Shown: in pieces, positions 17,928-28,000 of the stretch
Numbering within the stretch: the stretch's first letter is position 1
Layout: each line of letters begins with the position of its first letter
Assembly (NCBI RefSeq): GCF_000422845.1
Contig: NZ_AUGV01000003.1
Span: forward strand, 558,001-622,000
Reading direction: 5' to 3'
DNA length: 64,000 nucleotides
Origin: Oceanobacter kriegii DSM 6294
Lineage (GTDB): Bacteria; Pseudomonadota; Gammaproteobacteria; Pseudomonadales; Oceanobacteraceae
Position numbers and translations under genes: made by a program
The notes under the pieces: model-generated
The model's database searches: none
Told to the model about the DNA's origin: nothing
What the model saw: the letters and a program-made list of their open reading frames with translations, nothing else

Positions 17928-18484
17928 CAGGCGTGGCCACTCTGGTCGGACAGGGTCATCGGGCTGACGCCCAGTTTCGCCAGCGCCGCCTGATAAAGGT
18001 CTTGCGGCGCGGTGCGGTATAGCAGTTCGGCGTCGGGTTCTACGTTGAGCCAGCTGTTGGCCAGAATCTCTTCGTCCAGTTGACCGGCGCTCCAGCCGGA
18101 GTAGCCCAGTGCCAGCCGATATTCGGTTGGGCCTTCACCCTTGCCGATGGCTTCAAGGATGTCCTTGGAAGTGGTCAGGTGGGCAAAGGAGTCAAACACC
18201 CGGGTGGCCTGCCAGCGGCCGGGTTCGCGATGAAGGATAAACCCCTGTTCGCTGCCAACCGGGCCGCCCGCCATCATGATGGGATTGATGTGGTCGTGGC
18301 GGAAAATTTCCAGTTGTTCGCAGACCCGGGCGAAGTCGATGTCGAGGGCCTTGTTGAGCACCAGGCCCATGGCGCCTTCGGCATCGTGGTCGCACAGGTA
18401 GATGACTGTGTCTTCAAAAAAACTGTCATGCAGCTGGGGCATGGCGATCAGCAGCTGGTTACGCAGGCTGGTGAGTTGTTTCAT
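17927..18484 (-). CDS. yqgE: YqgE/AlgH family protein
   Basis: 185 residues, full DUF179 domain. Typical start LIAMPQLHDSFFEDTVIYLC and conserved AMGLVLNK and GGPVG segments. Function is unresolved; AlgH was tied to alginate expression in Pseudomonas, and the gene nearly always precedes ruvX, as here. Start and upstream tonB stop overlap (TAATG). Confidence 0.93.
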   Translation of the reverse strand: MKQLTSLRNQLLIAMPQLHDSFFEDTVIYLCDHDAEGAMGLVLNKALDIDFARVCEQLEIFRHDHINPIMMAGGPVGSEQGFILHREPGRWQATRVFDSFAHLTTSKDILEAIGKGEGPTEYRLALGYSGWSAGQLDEEILANSWLNVEPDAELLYRTAPQDLYQAALAKLGVSPMTLSDQSGHA

Positions 18485-19362
18485 TATGAACCGTCAGAGA
18501 GGTAGCGATTGCCTTTGAATCGCCAGGTACGAATGATTTCAAGGATGTCGGTATCCTTGCGCATGTCTTTGGTAAATGGCGCAAAAGGAGCCGACATTCT
18601 TACGATACGCAATGCGGCGTCGTCCAGTACCTTACGGCCGGAGGACTCCAGAATTTCCAGGTTGTTGATGGTGCCGTCGGGCTTGATGGCAACCAGCAGA
18701 CGCAGGCGACAATCGTCGAAGCAGTCCTCTGCTTCGCGTGGGTAATTGAGCGTGCCCATTTTTTCAATCTTGCGGCGCCAGTTGTTCACATAATAGGCGT
18801 CGCTGGCTTTCATGGTCGACGCGGCCGTCAGACGTTGTACCCGGGGACGCTTGGCATACGCCTGACGCATGGTGTCGAGTTTGGCTTCCAGACTGGCCAT
18901 TTCGAGGCTGCGTTGCAGCAGCATCTTCTGTTCACCTTCCGGCACGTCCTGCGCTTCGGTCGGGGTCGGCTTTTTGATGTTCTGTGCCTTGAAGCGGCTA
19001 TCAGCCTGGGTCGTCAGTTTGTCGGGCTGGTGGCTATCCGGCTTTGGTGCTGAGACTTGTTGCTCCTGCACCGACGCCTGTTTGATTTCGTTGTTCTGGA
19101 ACGGTGCTTCAACATCGGTGCTCAGCATCCGCGCTTCGTCTTCGGTGCCGCTGCCTTGCTGGTTTTCCTGAGCCAGAAAATCGGCTTCTTCAGGCGATTG
19201 TTCGCTTTTGTAGCTGGCCAGGGTCACTTCCAGCGTGGTGCTGGCTTTGGTTCTGTCTTCGGCAGAAAAACTGATGCCGAGAACAATCAGGGCGTGCACC
19301 AGCAGGGCCAGAAACAGGGCAAAGGTAAGGCGGTCTGAGCTGGAAACAGCGGCGGAGGACAT
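18484..19362 (-). CDS. tonB: TonB-family energy transducer
   Basis: 292 residues. One N-terminal membrane segment (about 13-33), a long periplasmic spacer rich in Glu/Gln/Lys (about 45-170) with a predicted helix, and a C-terminal TonB domain (about 200-285) with YPREAEDC and a DDAALRIVRMSAPFAPF-type segment. It passes proton-motive energy to outer-membrane partners. It corresponds in position to the tonB-like gene upstream of algH in P. aeruginosa, where a mutant is reported to affect twitching. No exbB/exbD is nearby. Confidence 0.88.
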   Translation of the reverse strand: MSSAAVSSSDRLTFALFLALLVHALIVLGISFSAEDRTKASTTLEVTLASYKSEQSPEEADFLAQENQQGSGTEDEARMLSTDVEAPFQNNEIKQASVQEQQVSAPKPDSHQPDKLTTQADSRFKAQNIKKPTPTEAQDVPEGEQKMLLQRSLEMASLEAKLDTMRQAYAKRPRVQRLTAASTMKASDAYYVNNWRRKIEKMGTLNYPREAEDCFDDCRLRLLVAIKPDGTINNLEILESSGRKVLDDAALRIVRMSAPFAPFTKDMRKDTDILEIIRTWRFKGNRYLSDGS

Positions 19363-19537
19363 TGGATAGTTCGCGTGAGACTCAATGATTTTGATTTATT
19401 CCGGTTGGCCGGAGTCTGGCCTGAAGTGGAATATTTGTCTACCGCTTTGGTGGGGAATGATGACCTGCTACCTGCACCAGATGGGCCTGTCCAACACATC
19501 GGACAAGCCATCTGATACAGAAAGCATGGCAATTGGC

Positions 19538-20497
19538 TTAGCCGGCTTGTTGATCCAGCTTGGCGCTGAGGCAGTCGATCAGCAGTTTGGCGACGTCAAT
19601 GCCGCTGTCGCGGCTGATTTCGCGCACACAGGTCGGGCTGGTGACGTTGATTTCGGTGAGGCTGCTGCCGATCACGTCGAGGCCAACAAAGTACAAGCCG
19701 CGCTTCTTCAGCTCAGGGCCAACAGCGGCAGCAATGCGACGGTCGGCATCGCTCAGCTCGCGGGTTTCACCACGACCACCGGCGGCCAGGTTGCCACGGG
19801 TTTCGCCACTGGCCGGAATGCGGGCGAGGCAGTAAGGCACCGGTTCGCCGTCGATCATCAGGATGCGTTTGTCACCTTCGGCGATCTCCGGCAGGAATTT
19901 TTGCGCCATGATCTGTTGCTGGCCATGGTTGGTCAGGGTTTCAATGATGACGCTGACGTTGGGGTCGTCCTGCTTCAAACGAAAAATAGAGGAACCGCCC
20001 ATGCCATCCAGCGGTTTGAAAATGACGTCGCCATGTTCCTTGTGGAACTGCTTCAGCAGCTCGCTCTTGCGCGCCACCAGAGTGGGGGTCATCAGTTCCG
20101 GAAAATGGGTGGCGAATACTTTTTCGTTGCAGTCGCGCAAACTGGCCGGTTTGTTGGCAACCAGCACGCCTTGCTGTTCAGCCAGCTCAAGAATGTAGGT
20201 ACTGTAAATAAACTCGCTGTCGAATGGCGGGTCCTTGCGCATCAGGATGACATCGAGATCGGCCAGTGGGCGGTGCTCGAATTCACCCAAATCGAACCAG
20301 TGTTCGGGGTTCATTTGTACAGAAAGAGGGGCCATTCGGGCCATCGCGTTACCGAATGTAATATATAGGTCGTCCTGTTCCATATAATACAGCTCGAAAC
20401 CGGCTTCCCTGGCGGCGTTCAACAGTGCCAGGGAAGTATCTTTCTTGAACGTGATATCAGCGATCGGGTCCATCACGACCCCGAGTTTCCTGGTCAT
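19538..20497 (-). CDS. gshB: Glutathione synthetase
   Basis: 319 residues from ATG 20497 (MTRKLGVVMDPI), preceded by AGGA at seven bases; an upstream TTG start would add five residues. ATP-grasp enzyme joining gamma-glutamylcysteine and glycine. Seen: N-terminal GVVMDPIADI, HGDVIFKPLDGMGGSSIF ATP loop, and the C-terminal LDVIGSSLTEINVTSPTC metal-site segment. Divergent from pilG, as in Pseudomonas. The 175-base gap to tonB has no clear gene. Confidence 0.96.
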   Translation of the reverse strand: MTRKLGVVMDPIADITFKKDTSLALLNAAREAGFELYYMEQDDLYITFGNAMARMAPLSVQMNPEHWFDLGEFEHRPLADLDVILMRKDPPFDSEFIYSTYILELAEQQGVLVANKPASLRDCNEKVFATHFPELMTPTLVARKSELLKQFHKEHGDVIFKPLDGMGGSSIFRLKQDDPNVSVIIETLTNHGQQQIMAQKFLPEIAEGDKRILMIDGEPVPYCLARIPASGETRGNLAAGGRGETRELSDADRRIAAAVGPELKKRGLYFVGLDVIGSSLTEINVTSPTCVREISRDSGIDVAKLLIDCLSAKLDQQAG

Positions 20498-20578
20498 ACC
20501 TGTGTCCTGCAAGTTATTGAAAATATTGATTCAGGGCCGGATTCTAACGCATTTAAGTTCAGGAACAGTGAAACAGTT

Positions 20579-20609
20579 TTGACATGGTTCCGTCCTAGCT
20601 TGGTACATT
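20579..20609 (+). promoter_or_regulatory. Weak candidate promoter for the pil-chp operon
   Basis: A perfect TTGACA (20579-20584) lies 19 bases before TACATT (20604-20609). The spacing is long and the -10 is poor, so this is only a candidate. It sits about 90 bases upstream of pilG in the gshB-pilG gap. Confidence 0.3.
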
Positions 20610-20699
20610 AATGTGTGATACAAACATTCACCGTAACGACTCCCTGTTTGCGGTCGCGGCCGGCAACACCAATTGAGATCGGATGGTTAAGGTCTATCT

Positions 20700-21083
20700 A
20701 TGGACGACAACTTTCAAAACATTAAAGTGATGGTTATTGACGACAGCAAAACCATTCGTCGCACCGCGGAGACCCTGCTTAAAAAAGTAGGCTGCGAGGT
20801 CATCACTGCAACAGACGGGTTCGACGCCCTGGCGAAAATTGCGGACAGCAATCCCAATATCATTTTCGTCGACATCATGATGCCGCGTCTCGACGGCTAT
20901 CAAACCTGCGCCCTTATCAAGAACAATTCCAAGTTCAAATCCACTCCTGTCATCATGCTCTCCAGTAAGGACGGTTTGTTCGACAAGGCCAAGGGTCGCA
21001 TTGTTGGTTCGGATGAGTATCTCACCAAACCATTCAGTAAGGATGAGCTGTTGGGCTCTATCCGACAGTACGTAAAATCCTAA
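20700..21083 (+). CDS. pilG: Twitching motility response regulator PilG
   Basis: 127 residues, a stand-alone receiver domain. Acidic pair Asp14/Asp15, phospho-acceptor Asp58 in FVDIMMPRLDG, and the lysine of EYLTKPF are intact. In P. aeruginosa PilG takes phosphate from the ChpA kinase and promotes pilus extension and cAMP production. AAGG lies eight bases before the ATG. First gene of a tightly packed operon running to chpC. Confidence 0.95.
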   Translation: MDDNFQNIKVMVIDDSKTIRRTAETLLKKVGCEVITATDGFDALAKIADSNPNIIFVDIMMPRLDGYQTCALIKNNSKFKSTPVIMLSSKDGLFDKAKGRIVGSDEYLTKPFSKDELLGSIRQYVKS

Positions 21084-21116
21084 GCAAGTTCGCGCAGCAT
21101 TTAAGGGGTATTAAGC

Positions 21117-21482
21117 ATGGCTCGCATTCTGGTAGTAGATGATTCTCCGACAGAAACCGAGGTGTTTCGTTCCATGTTGGAGAAAAACGGTCATGAAGTC
21201 CTCACCGCAGAAAATGGTGCAGACGGTGTGGCACTGGCCAAGCAGGAAAAGCCAGATGTGGTTCTGATGGATATCGTGATGCCAGGCCTGAACGGCTTTC
21301 AGGCAACCCGTCAGCTGACCAAGGATGCGGAAACCGCTCATATTCCAGTGGTTATTGTGACCACCAAAGATCAGGAAACCGACCGGGTTTGGGGTAAGCG
21401 TCAGGGTGCCAGTGGTTATCTGGTCAAGCCTGTGGCTGAGAACATCCTGTTGTCTGAAATCAATTCTGTGATGGCTGGCTGA
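21117..21482 (+). CDS. pilH: Twitching motility response regulator PilH
   Basis: 121 residues, single receiver domain with Asp8/Asp9, acceptor Asp52 in MDIVMPGLNG and YLVKPV. PilH is the second ChpA target, thought to favour pilus retraction or act as a phosphate sink. A good AAGGGG site precedes the ATG. It is 33 bases after pilG. Confidence 0.95.
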   Translation: MARILVVDDSPTETEVFRSMLEKNGHEVLTAENGADGVALAKQEKPDVVLMDIVMPGLNGFQATRQLTKDAETAHIPVVIVTTKDQETDRVWGKRQGASGYLVKPVAENILLSEINSVMAG

Positions 21483-21487
21483 GCAAT

Positions 21488-22012
21488 ATGACGCCTTTTG
21501 CCCTGCTGGTTGATATCGCAAATCGTGGAAAATCCAACGCATCTGCTCTGCCTCAACAACTTGAGGCTGTCAGTTACTGGCGTGGTGTCGGTTTTATGCT
21601 GGCAGGGCAGCAGTTTGTGGCTGATATGGGGCAGATTTCAGAAATTCTGCAACCGCCCCGTATGACCAAGGTGCCTGGCGTGAAGAGCTGGGTGCTGGGT
21701 GTGGCCAACGTTCGTGGTCGACTCGTTCCGGTGATGGATCTGGCAGGTATGCTGGGTTTGTCCTCTCGTGCCAGCTGGCGTTCGCGCCGGGTTCTGGTGG
21801 TGGAGCAGGGGGACCTTCTGACAGGGTTGTTGGTGGACGCCGTTCTGGGTATGCAGCAGTTTCCTGTCGATACAATGCGTACGGTGACCGAGGTGGAAAA
21901 GAGCCTCGAGCAATACGTGCATTACGGCTTTGAAAAGAACGAAAAAGTCTGGTCGATCTTCCGAATCGACGAGCTGGTTCAATCTTCCGGGTTTTTACAA
22001 ATCGCAGTGTAA
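21488..22012 (+). CDS. pilI: CheW-like adaptor PilI
   Basis: 174 residues with a CheW fold: FMLAGQQFVADMGQISEIL and VANVRGRLVPVMDLAGML are the typical strands. It couples the receptor PilJ to the kinase ChpA. The start lies five bases after the pilH stop and the ribosome site is weak, so translation may be coupled. Confidence 0.93.
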   Translation: MTPFALLVDIANRGKSNASALPQQLEAVSYWRGVGFMLAGQQFVADMGQISEILQPPRMTKVPGVKSWVLGVANVRGRLVPVMDLAGMLGLSSRASWRSRRVLVVEQGDLLTGLLVDAVLGMQQFPVDTMRTVTEVEKSLEQYVHYGFEKNEKVWSIFRIDELVQSSGFLQIAV

Positions 22013-22075
22013 CTGTGACAAGGGCTTCTCAAGGGGCGCCCCCAACTGGCATGCAGTGAGTTTGGAGACATAAGC

Positions 22076-24133
22076 ATGAGTTCGAAGACTGGTAGCGTCG
22101 CCTCGACGTTTTTGAAAAACGGCGTGAACGTCGGTCTCGCGGTTTTTCTGTTCATTTTCCTCGGCGTGTTCATCGTCCTCACCTACCTGGTGAGTGAAGA
22201 TCAGGCGCGAGATGAACAATACATTGAACACGCGGGTGAGCTGCGGGTACTGTCCCAGCAGATGGCCACCAACGCCGTGGAATCGGCGGCGGGTAACAGC
22301 GAGGCTTTTGATCAGCTGCGCATCGCCCGTAACAACTTTGAACAACGCTGGGGCTACCTGAAAAACGGTGACGCTGCCAACGGTCTGGCGCCTGCGGAAG
22401 TAGCGTCCATGACCAACGTACAGCAGGTATGGGACAGCGTGAGCCAGAACGCTGACCAGATTACCCGCGCCCAGGACATCATTCTGTCGCTGCACGAAGT
22501 AGCCGCGACCCTGTCTGAAACGATTCCACAGCTGCAGGTGGAATACGACGAGATTGTAGAAATTCTGCTTGATAACGATGCCCCGGCTGACCAGGTGGCG
22601 GTTGCCCAGCGTCAGTCCTGGTTGGCAGAACGTATCGTACGTTCCGTTAACAAGGTACTGGCCGGTGGTGAAGACGCGGTAATGGCGGCGGACGCCTTCG
22701 GTCGCGATGCTTCCTTGTTTGGTCGTGTATTGAACGGCATGTTGCAGGGCAACGTGGCGATGAACATCTCCAAGGTAGAAGACGAAGAAGCCGAGCTGGC
22801 ACTGTCTGAAGTTGCTGAACTGTTCGCCTTCGTATCCGGTTCCGTAGATGAAATTCTGGAAACTTCCCCTGAACTGTTCCAGGTGCGTGAAGCATCCGAC
22901 TCCATCTTTGTTAACTCCCAGGTACTGCTGACCCAGACCTCTGAACTGACTGACGCCATTCTGAAACAGGCGGAAGATCGCTCCCTGATGCAGGCCATCG
23001 GCTTCGTAGCGGCTGGTCTGGCGGTACTGATGCTGGCCCTGCTGGGTGTTTCCCTTTACCAGGGTACCCGTCGCGACCTGGAAGACACAGAAAGCCAGAA
23101 CCAACAGAACCAGATGGCGATTCTGCGACTGCTGGACGAAATTGCTGACCTTGCAGACGGTGACCTGACAGCCTCCGCAACGGTAACCGAAGACTTTACG
23201 GGTGCGATTGCTGACTCCATCAACTACGCGATCGACCAGATGCGCTCGTTGGTATCGGCGATTAACGAAACGGCGGTACAGGTATCGTCGGCGGCCCAGG
23301 AAACCCAGGCCACGGCAATGCACCTGGCCGAGGCATCCGAACACCAGGCGCAGGAAATTGCCGGTGCTTCTGCGGCGATTAACGAAATGGCGGTGTCCAT
23401 TGACCAGGTATCTGCCAACGCCTCGGAATCCTCTGCGGTTGCGGAGCGATCGGTAGCGATCGCCAACAAAGGCGCGGAAGTGGTACAGGCGACCATTAAC
23501 GGCATGGATAACATCCGTGAGCAGATTCAGGAAACCTCCAAGCGTATTAAACGTCTGGGTGAATCCTCGCAGGAGATTGGTGACATCATCTCCCTGATTA
23601 CCGACATTGCTGACCAAACCAACATCCTGTCCCTTAACGCGGCGATCCAGGCATCCATGGCCGGTGACGCCGGTCGAGGCTTCGCGGTAGTTGCGGATGA
23701 GGTACAGCGTCTGGCAGAACGTTCAGCCGCTGCGACCAAGCAGATTGAAGCCCTGGTTAAAACGATTCAGAACGATACCAACGAGGCGGTAATCTCGATG
23801 GAACAGACCACCACCGAGGTGGTACGTGGTGCTCGTCTGGCCCAGGACGCGGGTGTTGCCCTGGAAGAGATTGAGAACGTATCGAAAAACCTGGCGGAAC
23901 TGATTCAGAACATTTCCAACGCGGCACGTCAGCAGGCTTCTTCTGCTGGTCACATCTCCAACACGATGAACGTTATTCAGGAGATTACGTCGCAGACTTC
24001 CGCAGGTACCACTGCAACAGCGAAGTCCATTGGTAACCTCGCTGAAATGGCCAACAAACTGCGTGAATCGGTAGCGGGCTTCAAACTGCCTGAGAACGAA
24101 GAAGCAGACGTTGACGTTCAGCAGGTGTTTTAA
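22076..24133 (+). CDS. pilJ: Methyl-accepting chemotaxis protein PilJ
   Basis: 685 residues. Two membrane segments (about 17-39 and 303-330) bracket a helical periplasmic sensor domain of the PilJ type. The cytoplasmic signalling domain (about 400-670) has the hairpin tip region around 505-550 (DIADQTNILSLNAAIQAS, then AGRGFAVVADEVQRLAERS). It senses surface or pilin-linked input and controls ChpA. Length is close to the 682 residues of the P. aeruginosa protein. Confidence 0.96.
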   Translation: MSSKTGSVASTFLKNGVNVGLAVFLFIFLGVFIVLTYLVSEDQARDEQYIEHAGELRVLSQQMATNAVESAAGNSEAFDQLRIARNNFEQRWGYLKNGDAANGLAPAEVASMTNVQQVWDSVSQNADQITRAQDIILSLHEVAATLSETIPQLQVEYDEIVEILLDNDAPADQVAVAQRQSWLAERIVRSVNKVLAGGEDAVMAADAFGRDASLFGRVLNGMLQGNVAMNISKVEDEEAELALSEVAELFAFVSGSVDEILETSPELFQVREASDSIFVNSQVLLTQTSELTDAILKQAEDRSLMQAIGFVAAGLAVLMLALLGVSLYQGTRRDLEDTESQNQQNQMAILRLLDEIADLADGDLTASATVTEDFTGAIADSINYAIDQMRSLVSAINETAVQVSSAAQETQATAMHLAEASEHQAQEIAGASAAINEMAVSIDQVSANASESSAVAERSVAIANKGAEVVQATINGMDNIREQIQETSKRIKRLGESSQEIGDIISLITDIADQTNILSLNAAIQASMAGDAGRGFAVVADEVQRLAERSAAATKQIEALVKTIQNDTNEAVISMEQTTTEVVRGARLAQDAGVALEEIENVSKNLAELIQNISNAARQQASSAGHISNTMNVIQEITSQTSAGTTATAKSIGNLAEMANKLRESVAGFKLPENEEADVDVQQVF

Positions 24134-24152
24134 GACCCGGTGAGTTCCAGAC

Positions 24153-25043
24153 ATGAATCACCAGATCCGTCATTCGTCAGGCAGCTCGCTTCCCGAGCTG
24201 TCTGACGAACAATTTGTACGCTGGCAGGCCCTGCTGGAAGAGCGAACCGGTAATCGTATGCCGGTTCAGCGGCGGACCTTCTTGCAAACCAGTCTTGGCA
24301 TGCGCATGCGCGAGATTGATTGCAAGGACTACTCCGAATACTACAGCAAGGTGGTCAGTGGCCCTTCTGGTGCCATTGAATGGAACACCCTGGTTGACCG
24401 TTTGACGGTGCAGGAAACGCGCTTTTTCCGCGACCCTGATGCCATCGAATGCGTTCAGCAGTTTATGGAGGAAGCACTGGAACGCTTCCCCAACGATGAA
24501 ACCCTGGAAATGTGGAGTGTTGGCTGCTCTTCGGGTGAAGAAGCCTATAGCCTGTCCATGGTAGCCGATGATGTATGGGGTTCTAACGGCCGTCACTTCG
24601 CCGTGACCGGTACCGACATCTCGACCTTCGTATTGAAAAAGGCGCGTGCCGGTACCTATCCGGCGTCCGCACGACACTGGATTCCGGAAGAGTACCAGCG
24701 CCGTTACTGTGTGGAAGCCGACAACGGAAAATTCCGTTTGTCCGATGCCATTCGTCAGCGTAGCTGTTTTACCCAGGTGAACATGCTGAACCTGTCTGCT
24801 TTTCCGTTGCAATCGCAGCACATCATTTATTGCCAGAACGTGTTGATTTACTTCCGTCGCTGGCGTCGTAAGGAAATTCTCAACGAATTGGCAGCACGAC
24901 TGGTCCCGGGAGGCATTCTGGTGATTGGTTTGGGAGAAATTGTGGATTGGCACAACCCGCTGCTGGAACCGATTCGCGGTGGAAAGCTGACGGCTTTTAT
25001 CCGTAAGCATAACGATACAAATATGGAGACCGAACGGCGATGA
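24153..25043 (+). CDS. pilK: CheR-type methyltransferase PilK
   Basis: 296 residues. CheR family marks: TVQETRFFRD at 85-94, SAM motif WSVGCSSGEEAYSLSM at 121-136, and IIYCQNVLIYF near 230. It should methylate glutamates of PilJ with S-adenosylmethionine. Its stop overlaps the chpA start by four bases. Confidence 0.95.
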   Translation: MNHQIRHSSGSSLPELSDEQFVRWQALLEERTGNRMPVQRRTFLQTSLGMRMREIDCKDYSEYYSKVVSGPSGAIEWNTLVDRLTVQETRFFRDPDAIECVQQFMEEALERFPNDETLEMWSVGCSSGEEAYSLSMVADDVWGSNGRHFAVTGTDISTFVLKKARAGTYPASARHWIPEEYQRRYCVEADNGKFRLSDAIRQRSCFTQVNMLNLSAFPLQSQHIIYCQNVLIYFRRWRRKEILNELAARLVPGGILVIGLGEIVDWHNPLLEPIRGGKLTAFIRKHNDTNMETERR

Positions 25044-28000
25044 GTCAGGACTACATCGCCCTGGAATGGGTGAAAGGCGAGATTCAGGATACACTCCAGC
25101 AAGCCCAGCAATCTCTGGAGGCTTACGGGGAAAATCCTCAGGACAAGAGCAGACTGAAATTCTGCTTCAGCTACCTGCACCAGGTTCATGGCACCCTCCA
25201 GATGGTTGAGTTCTATGGCGCTGCCTTGCTGGCTGAAGAAATGGAAGCAGTGGCATCGGCATTGGCCGACGGTACCCTGACCAACGAACGCGATGGTCTG
25301 TCGGTACTGATGCAAGCCATTATCCAGCTGCCTCACTATCTTGATCACATCAAGGTCGGTAACCGCGATTTGCCCGTGGTGTTGCTGCCTATCCTGAACG
25401 AGCTGCGTTCGGCCCGCGGTGAAAACCTGCTATCCGAAACTGCCCTGTTCAGCCCTCGCATGGTTCGCCGTGCGGTACTGACACCTGCCCAGCTGAAACG
25501 CTACAGCCAGCCGGATTTCCTGCAGTGGATTCGTAAGGTCCGCCAGATGTTCCAGGCGGCGTCAGCACAGCTGCTGCAAAACAAACAACCCGATGTTGCG
25601 ATGGAGTACCTGCTGAAGGTATTCGGCCGTCTGAACAATGCCCTTGGCCACACGCCAAACGGGGTTGTCTGGCTGCCTGCCATGGCATTCACTGAATGGT
25701 TGCAAGCACAAGCCAGTGTACCGGCCAGCGCCAAGCTGTTGCTGCGCGAACTGGATGCCATGCAGAAAGAACTGATTCAGGATGGCGCCCGGGTTCTTAA
25801 CCACGCGGCCTCTGACGATCTGGTCAAAAACCTGCTGTTCTACATTGCCCGTACCGCCGTTGAAGGCGAGGCCATCAAACAGGCCCAGAAGCTTTACCAT
25901 CTTGCTGACTCCTTGCCGACCGATGACGAAATCCAGAAAGAACGGGATGCGCTGTCGGGCCCGGATCGTGACACCATCGGTCAGGTTCTGAGTGCGCTGG
26001 CAGAAGAAATTGCCACCATCAAGGATCGGCTCGATCTGGCCATGCGCGATGGCAACAACGGCAGCGACACCCTCAATCAGGTAGCACCTGCCATGAAGCA
26101 GGTGTCCGATACCATGGGCATGCTGGGCCTTGGCTCTCCACGCCGCACGGTACAGGAACAGCTGGCCGTGATTGAGTCGATGCAGGACAGCGGCCACGCA
26201 GACCAGTCGCGTCTGTTTGATGTTGCCGGTGCCTTGCTGTTTGTTGAAGCCACGCTGGCCGGCATGATTCGCGAAGGCAATCTGGAAGCCAGTGGTGAAA
26301 CCAGTGCCCTGACCGACGCCCAGAAAGCCGTGCTGCGCGAAGCGCGCAACGTGCTGGAACAAGTCAAGGACGCCATCATTGCCTACGTTGGTAATCAGTG
26401 GAACGTTGATGAGTTGCGCGATGTACCGGGCTTGCTGTACACCATCGCCGGTTCGCTGCGGATGTTGCCTCTGGCCGATGTGGCAGAAGCGTTGACTGCC
26501 GGTGCTCCGTTCGTTGAGGGACTGATTGACTCTGGCGAACGGTGTGACTGGGCAACGCTGGACGCTTTTGCCGACGTTCTGTCCGGTGTTGAATACTTTA
26601 TCGAACGCTATGCGGGTAACCCGGACGATCCGGGTGACCAGATCATGGACCGCGTGTGGGAATCCCTGCAAGCGCTGACCGGCGCGACACGTCCAGTAGA
26701 AAACAGCGATGCTGACGATGAATCCCCCGCTGTTGCTGAGCCTGCAACTGTGGTTCCTGAAGTTGCAGAAACTGTTGAAGCAGAGACGGTTGAAACAGAG
26801 GCTGAGCGCGAGTCCGACGTTGAGATTGAAGCCGAAGCTGAAACTGACGCCGTGAGCGAAACCGCCGACTCCGAACAGCCGGCAGAACAAGTTGCTGAGC
26901 AGCAATCCGATCAGGCAACGGACGACAGCTTTACCGTCGACAGTCTGGCTGCTGCGGACGTCGTTGTTGACGATCAATCTGCCGAAGAGACGGAAGCTGT
27001 TTCTGACGAAGAGCAGACGCTAGAAGCCGTCGGGCCTGTCAGCGAAGCAAACAACGTTGCCGAAACCCCAGTGGCAGATATTGCTGTCGACGAAGCTGCT
27101 ACGGAAGAAGCTGTCACCGACGAATCTGCTACGGAAGAAGAAACTGCTGCGGATGAAACTGCCACTGAAGAAGCGGTTACTGAAGCAGTCGCAGAAGACG
27201 CCACAGAAGAACAGCCGAGCGCAAGCAGTCAGTCTGCAGCGCGTCAGCAGGTACCGGCAGGTCCGGTAACCGTGGCCGACCTCAAAGCGGCGGTCGACAA
27301 CGACCTGATCGACGACGACATCATCGAAATCTTCCTGGAAGAAGCGGCCGAAGTTACTCAGACGCTGGATGAATGGTGGCCAATCTACCGCCACAAAACC
27401 TCCGATGCTGAAGCGCTCAGCACGGTACGCCGAGCGTTCCACACCCTCAAGGGCAGTGGCCGTATGGTTCAGGCGCTGATCATTGGCGAGCTGGCCTGGT
27501 CGGTTGAAAACCTGTTCAACCGCATCATCGACAAGACCGTTCACACTTCTCCGCAGCTGTTCGAGTTGGTTGAGCATGTGATTGCTTGCTTGCCGACATT
27601 GATCAACGATTTTCGGGAACAGCAAGAGCCATCCATCGATACCCAACCTCTGATGGATTACGCCTTTGCGCTAGCCGCAGGGACTGAGTTGCCGTCACTG
27701 GCCGAGGTATTGGCCGAGCCAGATACCAGCAACGAAGAGTCTTTGGTTCCTGAATCCGAAGTTGTTGAAATTGAGGCTTCTGAATCTGATGTCTCTGAAA
27801 TTGAGACGCCTGAAACGGACGTTCTTGAATCCGAGATTGTCGATTCTGAGGCTGTTGAAACTGAGGTCGCTGAGGCTGAAGTTGGTGAGCCTGAATCTGC
27901 TGAAATGGTTGATCCAGAAACCGCAGATCCAGAAACCGCACATACAGACACGCTCGACTCATTTGAATCCGGTGTTGAACTGGAAGAAGAAAGCAGCGAT

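Noticed and set aside
21995-23617. Open frame of 540 residues antisense to pilJ
   Set aside because: Aromatic and Arg-rich shadow of the pilJ coding strand.
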